Shown here: one piece after another, positions 55,681 through 64,000 of the stretch
Position numbering within the stretch: position 1 is the stretch's first letter
Layout: each line of letters begins with the position of its first letter
Program-made: the position numbers and the translations under genes
The notes under the pieces: generated by a model
The model's input: only the letters and a program-made list of their open reading frames with translations
Database searches by the model: none
Told to the model about the DNA's origin: nothing
Assembly (NCBI GenBank): GCA_021186555.1
Contig: JAJKFL010000427.1
Span: forward strand, 15,730,005-15,794,004
Source of the DNA: Reticulitermes speratus
Taxonomy: Eukaryota > Arthropoda > Insecta > Blattodea > Rhinotermitidae
Length of the DNA stretch: 64,000 nucleotides
Direction: 5' to 3'

Positions 55681-55686
55681 GCTGAA

Positions 55687-55978
55687 AGGTAAAGTTGTCT
55701 GTGTACATGTGACACAGGCATAAGAGGGAAAGGTGATAGAGCCCTACACATTCTTAACTTTGGCCTTAAGGTTGGTATGAGACTTACACTTCACGATCCG
55801 CCCGCTTTACCACCGGAGAAAGAGTCTATGGTACCCACTGAATGGGAGGCTGGGTAGATTTCAGAGCCAATCTAGATGTTTCGAAGAAGAGATAAAACTT
55901 TTACCCCAGCCCGAAATGAAACAAGGACTCCTCAGTCCATAGCCCAGTCACCATACCGACTGAGCTATCCCGACTCAC
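55687..55978 (-). mobile_element. SINE family A, full-length minus-strand copy
   Basis: Minus strand: head gagtcgggatagctcagtcg with A-box, B-box-like gtttcatttcgggctgggg, then ttggctctgaaatctaccca, gcctcccattcagtgggtac, a ggtggtaaagcgggcggatc block and a tgtcacatgtacacagaca 3' end. All parts are in the expected order. Confidence 0.88.
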
Positions 55979-55984
55979 ATAGAA

Positions 55985-56875
55985 ACTAGCGCATTATAAC
56001 AAAAGCTACATGCTCATGATTTTGTAAATCCAGCGGGTGACGACACACCCTGTATTAAAAAATACAAAATAAAATCACCCACGCAAATAAATAGACTGGA
56101 AGAGACAAAATTGCGCAGCTGTTGAAGAAGTTCTTATTGAAGGATGAAGTGATAGTTTGAAAATCAACCTATAGGCCATGAGAAGGTGCTCCAAAACTGT
56201 TATATTTAACGTATTACTTGGACTTTAAGACGCCATTTTATTTAAGACGCGCCCCACTTTTAAAAAGGAATTTTCAGGGGAAAAAAAATTTTTGAAGGCA
56301 TATACATTTCACTATTTGTACAATTCACTTCTCATTTAGCAAGGCCGCTTGTTCTTCGAGGAAAATGATGTTTTTGAGACTTTAGAAGGGTGAAAAATAA
56401 TACCTCGAATTTAAGTAGCACCCTAATTTTCAATTTGGAAAAATGTGAAAAAAAAGTGCGTTTTAAATTCGAAGTAATATGGTATTTCTCCGGATTAGAG
56501 TCTCTCTTCTCTAACACGAACGATTTCTCAGCGTCAACAGCCGCTCTCTGCTGAGACGTGGAAAGTAAATGCGATGAATCAGGACGCAGGGACGTGAATA
56601 TCGCGCATTGAAGAAAGCTGACAGTTATTAGTACAGTAGCTAGCGCACTGCCTTATGACAGACTACAGTTACCGCTTGCATGTCAAAGGCTTTAAGGTTC
56701 AAACAGATTTCGTGTTATGAGAAATACATATGATTCTAAGTACCGTCCTTGAAATGACTCAATATTATTGATCCGTCTTAATATCATTATTCTACTCAAC
56801 TCTTCTGAAAGCAATCTAATAAGCATTATCACCAAAATTTTGTGTAGTTTTTTGTTTCTCCAATCTAACTACATA
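55985..56875. other. No recognisable gene or element
   Basis: AT-rich, nothing matched. Confidence 0.4.
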
Positions 56876-56879
56876 TTAA

Positions 56880-57140
56880 TGCCGATACCAGTGGCTGCGC
56901 GGTTTAAGGCCTTGGTGTCCGGCCGCTCGCTTGTTGGGATTGCGGGTTCGAAACCTGCCGAGGGAGTGGATGTCTGTCTCTTGTGAGTGTTGTGTGTTGT
57001 CAGGTAGAGATCTCTGCGACGGGCTCATCACTCGTCCAGAGGAGTCCTACTGAGTGCGGTGTGTCTGAGTGTGATCGTGAAGCCTCGACTATGAGGAGTC
57101 CCTGGCCCACCAGGGGCTGTTGCGCCATGAAAAAAAAAAC
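56880..57140 (+). mobile_element. SINE family C, full-length copy
   Basis: Head gccgataccagtggctgcgc, B-box gcgggttcgaaacctgccga, then gtggatgtctgtctcttgtg, a gttgtgtgttgtcaggtag block, gatctctgcgacgggctcat, agtgtgatcgtgaagcctcg and ccaccaggggctgttgcgcc, with an A-tail. Flanks ctacatatta and ctacaaattta may be a mutated target duplication. Confidence 0.93.
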
Positions 57141-57344
57141 CTACAAATTTATACTGTTCTAAATTTTTTGACGTATTCGCCTTAATAATAATCGTACCAG
57201 GATACCAGCAGTTATTCCATTCCGCTTATATTTAATATATTTGTTGTCCGAATATATTTTTGCATTTTTTGTGACAATGTGACCACGTCTTGCAACCGTA
57301 AAAAACAAATTGTAAAATGCAGCAAAAGAAGTTCCACCAGCATT

Positions 57345-57560
57345 GCGGATGTAGACTGTTGTCTTCTGAAATACGACGTCGTGTAGACAGGAGTGTGCCA
57401 ACGTTTCGGAGCTTATTTCTCTCTCCACCTTCAGGGTGGTCCAAGAGAACCTACCATGAAGTTATATGCAGCAAGATCTCCCGAAATATATGTGGCTATC
57501 TGCAAATATACACGGTACCGTCACCACGAAGATGTGACTACCCTGAAGATGGATGCTCCT
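57345..57560. mobile_element. Fold-back element D2, variant
   Basis: Left gtagactgttgtcttctgaa, a cgacgtcgtgtagacagg block, ccaacgtttcggagc and tctctccaccttcagggtgg. Right atatgtggctatctgcaaat, then gtgactaccctgaagatgga. The arms are only loosely inverted. Frames read across it (57159-57581) are spurious. Confidence 0.5.
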
Positions 57561-57564
57561 TTGA

Positions 57565-58350
57565 ACCTTGATACCTATTAAGCAGTTCTTACAGTATTAT
57601 ACTGAAGATGACACGTTTTGAACTGTAATGTACTTATTTTACTTTCAGTCTGTGTACATACAAGTAACCGATAACAAAATTCGAAATATAATCATTAATT
57701 TTTAACTTAAGTGTAGTGTATTCGTTATAAACACAAATAAAACTGGCAAGTTGATATTTTAGCTAATTAAAATGTACTACATTGTAATAAGTAACTTCAA
57801 CTAACCAGCTCTGTGGAGCAGAGTCGTGGACAATTTAATATTGGCCTGCGTTAATGGAAGCCAAGGAGCCTGTCACGGAACATCTCTTCTGAGGCAGCTT
57901 AATCCAGCCGAGCAGCCTATATCCTATGTAAGATCTGTTTCAATATTGGGCCTTACTATTCCATCGTCCCTTCGGTTTTACTGGTAGCCTCTCCCCAACA
58001 TATTTCCGGTTTATACAGCTACAACGCAAAAACCATAACATTACCTTCATCAGCATTCAGCTGTTATTCCTTCCAAAGTCTTACAATGACGTACACATTT
58101 CTCATTCTCACATGAACGCAATTCCTTACCCGTCTAGAAGTCTATATCACACATCAACATTTCTAGCGCATTTTCCTCGTCATACTTTTATCCTTATTCC
58201 TAACGTAACATTTGCATAAAAAATTCCGAAGCAGATGTGTATTATTTTCCATACAATCAATTTTAAGCAACAGAGGCGTACGCCATCAGAATATGCTTAC
58301 GCTACACTACTAACAGTGGCGGAGAAACAGATAAACTCCTCGGGATGCTG
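57565..58350. other. No recognisable gene or element
   Basis: AT-rich, nothing matched. Confidence 0.4.
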
Positions 58351-58354
58351 TCTG

Positions 58355-58610
58355 TTTGATTCGTTCGTTATTTAACGATGATGTCAGTTGCTAAGTTTAT
58401 ACACCGTCGGTGACAGCTGAATGAAATATGAGTACGGATCATTTGTGAAATGACAGTGACAGAATTCGGTGAAAACCCTATCTGTGTCACTTTGTCCACC
58501 AGAAATCCCACATACTAACATTGGATTATCTCAAACCTGTGCGGTGAGAGGGTAGTGACTAACTGCGCCAGCCAGGGCAGGTATCTTAATGAGGCAAGGG
58601 AAGATATCTT
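58355..58610 (-). mobile_element. Possible diverged SINE family F copy
   Basis: gttatttaacgatgatgtca and caccgtcggtgacagctgaa at the left, with a region near 58550-58600 that could be the decayed head. This resembles the 3' body of a common cockroach tRNA-derived SINE as I remember it, but I cannot define the ends. Confidence 0.35.
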
Positions 58611-58704
58611 CCAGATCCTTGCCAATTCATCACTCGCCAAACACCCTATCTCTTCAGTTACTGTCTATAAATGTTTCCAACAATAACGCACCATTTAATT
58701 ATTT

Positions 58705-58800
58705 TTAAAAAGGTGTTACAAAGTTATTCCATTTTCCGACATGTTTCGGTCTTTTGGTCTCCTAACCAAAACTACGCGTGTATTTCTCGTAATCTGACAC
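58705..58800. mobile_element. Fold-back family E, possible solo arm
   Basis: Contains ttccgacatgtttcggtctt and ggtctcctaaccaaaacta, like the E arms. No partner arm found. Confidence 0.35.
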
Positions 58801-58844
58801 GTGCTATATGTCTCACCCATCTAACAAGCTTCATGCAGTAACCC

Positions 58845-58950
58845 TAATAGGCCCAGTATCCGGTGACATGCACAAATTATAAACCTTCTCATTATGTAAC
58901 TGTCTTGCTCCTTCGGTCACATTGTCTTCCTTAGCATTGTTACTTAAAAA
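58845..58950 (-). pseudogene. Non-LTR retrotransposon N1, internal C-terminal scrap
   Basis: The reverse complement encodes a decayed K-x-E-D-N-V-T-E...R-Q-L-H-N-E-K segment, corresponding to the KRDEVT...LHNEEL part of the fragment at 33471-33662. About 35 codons remain recognisable. Confidence 0.5.
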
Positions 58951-58975
58951 TAACCTCAGATAAACCAGATAAATG

Positions 58976-59235
58976 CCGATCCTAGTGGCATCGCGGTTTT
59001 AGGTGTGAGTCTGCGGCCGCTCGCTGGCTAGGATTGCGGGTTCGTATCCCGCCGGAGGCATGGAGCTCTGTCTTTTGTGATTGTTGTGTGTTGTCAGGTA
59101 GAGGTCTCTGCGTCGGTCTGATCACTCGTCCAGAAGAGTCCAACCGAGTGCGGTGTGTCTGAGAGTGATCGTGAAGCCTCGATAATGAGGAGGTCCTGGC
59201 CCACTAGGGGCTATTGCGTCATTGGAAGGAAAACG
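58976..59235 (+). mobile_element. SINE family C, full-length copy with 9-bp target duplication
   Basis: Head ccgatcctagtggcatcgcg, B-box gcgggttcgtatcccgccgg, then a catggagctctgtcttttg block, gttgtgtgttgtcaggtaga, ggtctctgcgtcggtctgat, agagtgatcgtgaagcctcg and cccactaggggctattgcg. agataaatg flanks it at 58967-58975 and 59236-59244. Confidence 0.93.
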
Positions 59236-59285
59236 AGATAAATGTGAAAATCTATAACTCTAGTAGATAAAGGAAATGTCTTTAG

Positions 59286-59606
59286 AAGAATTGAACACTT
59301 ATAAAAAGGTATTACTCAGTAACTAAGCATCATATGAACACCTAGAGGGGAAACGTCAAAGACCTCAAGCTCGTACCACTTCTTTCTCGCAACCTTGAGG
59401 AAATGAAAGAAGGCGTCGTGGCTGCCGTATTAACCATCGACGGTGACATGCTACATAGGGTCTGGGATCAATTAGACTACATGATTGACGTGTGCCACGT
59501 GAGGTTAAGGAAAAACTGTGAGGGTTCTTTTACAAATTGGTTTAGACTACATGTTCATATGATATTTAGTTACTGAGTAATAACTTTTTGAAAGTGTTCA
59601 ATTCTT
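59286..59606. mobile_element. Short inverted-repeat element retaining a transposase C-terminus
   Basis: Outer ends aagaattgaacactt (59286-59300) and aagtgttcaattctt (59592-59606) are perfect inverted repeats, and the arms extend to about 55 bp (to tcatatgaaca on the left, tgttcatatga on the right). Between them the plus strand stays open from about 59361 to a stop near 59580 and encodes NLEEMKEGVVAAVLTIDGDM, then HRVWDQLDYMIDVCHV. The pattern of a short L-E-E-x-K segment then M-L-x-R-V-W-x-x-L-D-Y-x-x-D-V-C is the C-terminal end I associate with IS630/Tc1-like DDE transposases of insects. The catalytic part is absent, so it is an internally deleted, non-autonomous derivative. The stop codon lies inside the right arm. 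Confidence 0.75.
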
Positions 59607-59631
59607 TTCGAATCGTCTTGCATATATGTAC

Positions 59632-59851
59632 AAGATGGTGCAAAAGTCAATTGACAATAGAGGCAACATGTTAATTAAAGTTTACTGACAAAATACTTAC
59701 ATTTATTAAGTACTGAAATGTTCAAAATGTCTTCCTTCTGCACTGACACATTACCTAAATCTTTCCAGAAGGCTTATGCATAGTCTCACAAAACTGCCTA
59801 TTGTCATCAATGTCATTAAACGTCAAGTGTCACGTAACTTTGCACCATTCT
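59632..59851. mobile_element. Second short inverted-repeat element
   Basis: Ends caagatggtgcaaaagt at the left and actttgcaccattctg at the right are inverted copies. The interior of about 190 bp is AT-rich and includes catttattaagtactgaaat and cctaaatctttccagaagg. No ORF. Only about 25 bp separates it from the preceding element. Probably a MITE of a different family. Confidence 0.6.
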
Positions 59852-59859
59852 GAATACAG

Positions 59860-60590
59860 AAACAAATTGCAATTGCAAAAGTAATTCATCCGTACATTCT
59901 ACAACCCAAAACCGCGTCAAAGTAACAAAAATGTGTACCATATTTATATTCCTCTTTGCTTTAACAAATACATGATTCTAATCCTCGAAGTAGTACGTGT
60001 CGAAGCAGATACGCCACTGACTACAAACTCTTCTAATATATACACTATATATCAACTTACGATGCACACTGTGAATGAAACGTCAATGTGCCTCCCGTTT
60101 CCTCCCTCATTTTTCGTCGTTTCTTAACTCAACTTTTTCACGTGTGACAGACCGGTATCTCGCCCACCCCACACATACACACGCGTACATAAGGGTTCTT
60201 GGAGTAGTGTGATAAGGCAATATATAGCTGCTACACACAGCCTCCACGTAGGCTGCTCGATCTTTACGAAATCTTGAATTCATCTGCGGTTTATACGGCA
60301 GAAGCAGTGTGAGTCTTTGCATCTTATATTTTATATTATACGTAGTCCTGAAGAGCGAGCTTAAAATGTTAAGGGCCTTATTTTGCCCTTCCCCGTCACT
60401 CCTTTCTCTTACAAAGCCAAAGTGCCTCCACGTAAGGCTTATTCTCTCCACGCTGACTATATGAATTCTTACGTACGAGGAATGAAACTGAGTTCATAAT
60501 CCTTAGTCCTACATAACGTACTTTCAGCCGTCTTCAACAGTAAATAGTGTACAGGAGTTCTCATGTTTTCTAAGTGTTGATTATTCACAC
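59860..60590. other. No recognisable gene or element
   Basis: A 114-codon minus-strand frame at 60107-60451 has no domain or codon evidence I can use. I do not call it. Confidence 0.4.
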
Positions 60591-60593
60591 TTT

Positions 60594-60795
60594 GGTCTTC
60601 TGGGTGTTGATACCGTGTAGACTTGCAGATGGATACCGATGTTTCGGATAAGCATGCCTCCATCTGCAAGGTTGAAGATTTAAGTCCAATTTCGACACTG
60701 ACACTTAAGGAGTCAAATTTCGAGGGGGCAATATGTTCCTCCGAAACGTCTGTATCCACCTGTAAGAAAGATTACTTGGCACCAAAAGCCAGAAG
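60594..60795. mobile_element. Fold-back element D2, variant with longer arms
   Basis: Left: tggtcttctgggtgttgata, gatggataccgatgtttcgg and catgcctccatctgcaaggt. Right: caatatgttcctccgaaacg, gtctgtatccacctg and accaaaagccagaagacca. The two ends form imperfect inverted arms. The palindromic structure makes similar frames open on both strands (60469-60844), which are not genes. Confidence 0.65.
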
Positions 60796-60973
60796 ACCAC
60801 ACTCTGAAACTTGTACACCTATGCATCTAAGAGGTGAGGTTTAGTGCCTAAAAGCAGAATAGAATAAACAAGTGTCGCAACTAGTCATATATCAGATAAA
60901 ATTGTCCCTGTGCTAAATTAGGCACCACACAACGAAGAGAAATGAAAACAGTGGAGCTACAGCTTCGTGCAGT

Positions 60974-61208
60974 CAACTGCGGCACTAGAAGGAGGACAGC
61001 AGTCAGTTGCAGGTCCCAACAAACTGCGGCACTAGAAGGAGGATAGCAGTCAGTTGCAGGTCCCAACAAACTGCGGCACTAGAAGGAGGACAGCAGTCAG
61101 TTGTAGGTCCCAACAAACTGCGGCACTAGAAGGAGGACAGCAGTCAGCTGCAGGTCCCAACAAACTGCGGTACTAGAAGGAGGACAGCAGTCAGTTGCAT
61201 GTCCCAAC
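60974..61208. repeat. 47-bp tandem repeat, 5 copies
   Basis: Unit aactgcggcactagaaggag / gacagcagtcagttgcaggt / cccaaca with an exact 47-bp period (actgcggc at 60976 and 61023). Few substitutions (gatagc, gcagtcagctg, ggtacta). Confidence 0.95.
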
Positions 61209-61209
61209 A

Positions 61210-61840
61210 GTTTCATCCCCAGGGAAAGAACATAGCAAATACTATTTGACAAACATCGAACCAATTACTATTTTCATGAATTGACTTTAAAAATGTAAGA
61301 ACAAATGTCTGGGTTCCCCTTTTAAACTTAGTCACATTTGCAGTAAGTAGCTTACAGAAACTACAACACAATAGCCATCTCACGTACGTAAACTGGCTGC
61401 ATGATTCCTTGCTTCTGGACGACATGTGAATTTTTAAGACTCAGTTTTAGGTGTAATAAGCTTGTTCCCCACGCCCACAAAAATTAATCACCAAATAAAC
61501 GATCCTTAATTAGGATAGCACGATATAGTAGCCGGTCTTAACAAATTCACTTTCCTACGAATTAAATTTATGCAAGAAGTTTTCGAACAAAGTGAAGGTT
61601 CGTTACGAACACTTATATTGGAACAATAGTTATGAGTATATTTTTGGATAGCCGTTCATTTTCTGTACCAAAAAATGGACGCTTTTTCAAAATGTCTCTT
61701 AAAATTTTATCAACTGCGACACAAATTCATAAACTACACTGTTCCATTAATTAAGGCGTTACAAACTATTATTATTTCTTGCAATATAATCAATAAATCG
61801 CAGTAAGAAGGAATATCACATTAATAACTGTAGCAGCAGC
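61210..61840. other. No recognisable gene or element
   Basis: AT-rich; a 70-codon minus-strand frame at 61213 is unsupported. Confidence 0.4.
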
Positions 61841-61845
61841 AACTG

Positions 61846-61878
61846 TGGTGGTGGTGGTAGTAGTAGTAGTAGTAGTAA

Positions 61879-61932
<54 letters not shown>

Positions 61933-61950
61933 CAGTAGTAGTAGTCACCA
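61846..61950. repeat. (TAG)n microsatellite
   Basis: About 100 bp of GTG, GTA and AGC trinucleotides, mostly uninterrupted gta. Short (cag)-type interruptions at both ends. Confidence 0.95.
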
Positions 61951-62087
61951 CAGCAGCAGTTGCAGTGACAACAACTCTTACAGTATAAGCAGAATGACTT
62001 AGTTTAAGGAAAACAGATCACTGACGCTAGCCAGATTTCTAATACAGAAATATGCATCTAAAAATATATCTCTTTGCTAGATGAGAG

Positions 62088-62162
62088 GTTCTCACAGCGG
62101 TGTTGATAAAGATTTAGTGACTGATATACATTATTTACCAGTCGATGAGGCGTCATATCCAA
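62088..62162. mobile_element. Fold-back element D2, short copy
   Basis: Starts gaggttctcacagcggtgtt and ends tttaccagtcgatgaggcgt and catatcc, the two outer D2 signatures with almost nothing between. An internally deleted copy. Confidence 0.5.
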
Positions 62163-62169
62163 AAAAATG

Positions 62170-62780
62170 AATGCATATATGCTCTGTTATCATTGTGGTC
62201 ATACTTATGAATATGATGATGTGTTAATTTTGCCCCAAGTCCCAACTCAAGTGATAGTCTAGTCATGTAGCGGCACCTAAATTTCCCCCTGTTTGTCTTA
62301 ATAACCGTCGCACGCCGTACTATAACACCGACACATTTCTTAATCTCGGCAACAGGTTCTCCTTCCTCTTCCTTTCCCGTTTCATCTTTTTATTTTCACT
62401 ACTTAACCTCACGGCCTACAGACCCGAATTCATATAACGATTACTTCTCCCGTCGTCTCCTTTTACACACCAATCACACCCTCCTTCTGTAATTCCTCCC
62501 CCCAAACCACCCACATCAAAGCCACCCTCCCATTTCCGCCTCCCCTACATTCATTCACCCTCTCGCCACCCTGGTCTACATGACGCTGTTAATTCTTAAA
62601 ACGACCTAATTTTTCTTTTCCTTTAAGAAAAATGAACACCGTTTCTCTACTAACCGCCTTTCCTAATGCCGAGCAGTATTAAGTATTCATCAGCAATGAG
62701 AGCTGCTTTTAACACGAAGCTTAAAGAGATCTCCCAAGATGCTAAAATAGAGATTTGGCGTTCTCACACTAATCTTAATG
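62170..62780. other. No gene seen; C/T-rich stretch
   Basis: From about 62330 to 62600 the plus strand is pyrimidine-rich. No ORF of value. Confidence 0.4.
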
Positions 62781-62784
62781 AATA

Positions 62785-62965
62785 TTAAAGTCTTCTGGTA
62801 TGTTACACCGTGTTGACTGGTATCAACGTTTCGAAGGAATAAAGTGCCTTCTTCTTCAGGGTCATTGGGACTGCTTGACACTGAACACGAGGGAAATACA
62901 CTCCTTCGAAACGTCGGTAAATATCTGTCAGTCGATACGGTATAATATCCACGAAGACTTCACTC
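62785..62965. mobile_element. Fold-back element D2, best copy
   Basis: Left arm agtcttctggtatgttacac, cgtgttgactggtatcaacg and tttcgaaggaataaagtgcc. Right arm atacactccttcgaaacgtc, ggtaaatatctgtcagtcga and tacggtataatatccacgaa. The arms pair well, with the core ttcgaag/cttcgaa next to a central ttcttcagggtcattgg segment. No coding capacity. Use this copy to define D2. Confidence 0.7.
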
Positions 62966-62969
62966 TTCA

Positions 62970-63345
62970 AACTAAAACATAGCTATTGTCACTTCGCGTG
63001 TCAAATGAAGGTTTTTGACCTTCAGAGCACGTTGTGACAAGAAGCGCTATGAATCGCTAAATAAATCGGTTAAAAACTCGCATAAATAAGTTAAGAAGAA
63101 ACATGTTGGCATCACTGAGAGATACCAATAAAATGTAGTTAAATTTGAAATCCAGAATCAGAAACTATATCGTCTGGTTCTCAAAAATTACATGTTTTAC
63201 CGATGAATGATAAGAGAAATATTTTTCAACTATAAACTTCCAAATGTCAGTTTTTCATTCCCTCGCTATAGTTGAAAATCAAATTCGTCATAAAAGGATA
63301 AAGGTTCTGGGATGAAATGATTATGCTTGCATTCGTTCAAATAAT
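62970..63345. other. No recognisable gene or element
   Basis: AT-rich, nothing matched. Confidence 0.4.
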
Positions 63346-63346
63346 A

Positions 63347-63670
63347 CAGCAGAGTCTCGATTATCCTAAATAAACGGGCCGTTAAAAGGTGGGATTACCG
63401 AAAATATCGGATAATGCGGAAATTCATCGGAAAAACGGCCACGGAAAATTTCTAAACCCGTCTATGCCATTGTTTGTTTCATATACAAAAGTGGTAGAGA
63501 AGTAGTTGTTAGGTTTCTGAAAGCGCGTGGTTTCTTGACCTTTCCAATAAATGTGACATTTGCTCTATGCACGTACACGCAGCACAAAAGTGTAAATAGC
63601 ACGCCGTATGACTATGTCGGGTAAAGTGGCATGTCGGATAACCGAAGGTCGGATATTTGGAACTCTACTG
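63347..63670. mobile_element. pogo/Tigger-like MITE, 324 bp
   Basis: The left end cagcagagtctcgattatcc and the right end (reverse complement cagtagagttccaaatatcc) are inverted repeats. Further in, an attaccgaaaatatcggata block and a tcggataaccgaaggtcggat block have the 'ggataa' repeats typical of pogo/Tigger ends. Left flank is TA and right flank TG, consistent with a TA target site that has mutated once. The interior has no transposase frame, so it is non-autonomous. Confidence 0.85.
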
Positions 63671-64000
63671 TGTGAAGCTTGTAAATTAAAACGGATAACA
63701 ATAGATATTGCGTCACCTTTCTTTTCATAATTTTCACTGGGACGAATTGCATTCCTTCCTCCCTAAGAGTGTATCAGTTGTATCTATATTTGTAACAGAA
63801 AAAAGATGCATGCAAGTTTTGTGGGTATATGTATCATGTATCACAAACATAACCCCAACTTATAAAGTCTAGAATTAATACTTCTTTAGTTATGGCCATC
63901 GGGAGTATCGCGAGGAAGGGATTTCAGGTGGCCCTGATCGCTTGTTCAACAATCTAAAACACATGTTGTTAAAGAGAATATTAGGCCTATTTCTGGAATA
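63671..64000. other. No recognisable gene or element
   Basis: AT-rich to the window edge; nothing matched. Confidence 0.4.

Noticed and set aside
60107-60451. 114-codon minus-strand ORF
   Set aside because: No recognisable motif or supporting context in an AT-rich repeat-laden region; chance length is plausible.
60469-60844. Similar-looking ORFs on opposite strands
   Set aside because: A consequence of the palindromic D2 element, not two genes.

Overview
This window looks like gene-poor nuclear DNA from an insect. It holds no rRNA, no functional tRNA gene, no operon-like gene packing and no convincing intact protein-coding gene. It is AT-rich and consists of tandem arrays, tRNA-derived SINEs, fold-back (MITE-like) DNA elements and decayed 3' ends of non-LTR retrotransposons. 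The C-terminal peptides of the non-LTR relics and the SINE types resemble those I associate with cockroaches (Blattodea, e.g. Periplaneta). That assignment is from memory and was not tested.

Layout. 1-4.5 kb: sparse DNA, one dispersed element with a C-tract (about 1365-1830), one copy of an unnamed 0.2 kb repeat and a 23-bp array. 4.57-6.48 kb: twelve copies of a 161/160-bp satellite. 6.5-16 kb: SINEs, fold-back elements including a 636-bp one at 8820-9455, and further copies of the unnamed repeat. 16.1-17.9 kb: a 37-copy 49-bp minisatellite. 18-35 kb: SINEs, one of them split by another element, fold-back elements and many 3' fragments of one non-LTR family. 35.76-36.45 kb: an 84-bp (2 x 42) minisatellite. 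37.8-38.2 kb: a long TCTA/CTAC microsatellite. 38-64 kb: three SINE families, several copies with clear target-site duplications, plus two further non-LTR relics, a TA-flanked 534-bp fold-back element, a DDE-transposase remnant between inverted repeats, a pogo/Tigger-like MITE, a 47-bp array and a TAG microsatellite.

The elements interact through mobilisation rather than through encoded functions. The SINEs have Pol III-type A/B boxes and LINE-style target duplications, and the fold-back elements are non-autonomous and would need transposases encoded elsewhere. Long open frames in the window (up to about 250 codons) lie inside tandem repeats and are best explained by repeat length and composition. 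The only hints of host coding sequence are a possible terminal exon near 19281-19411 and a short coding-like stretch at 22966-23111, both weak.

Most worth a second look: the higher-order structure of the satellites (643-bp and 441-bp periods), a SINE superfamily with one shared body and different tRNA-like heads, 5'-truncated SINE copies that still carry target-site duplications, a four-copy dispersed repeat that fits no class I know, and the short element that keeps only the C-terminal end of a transposase.
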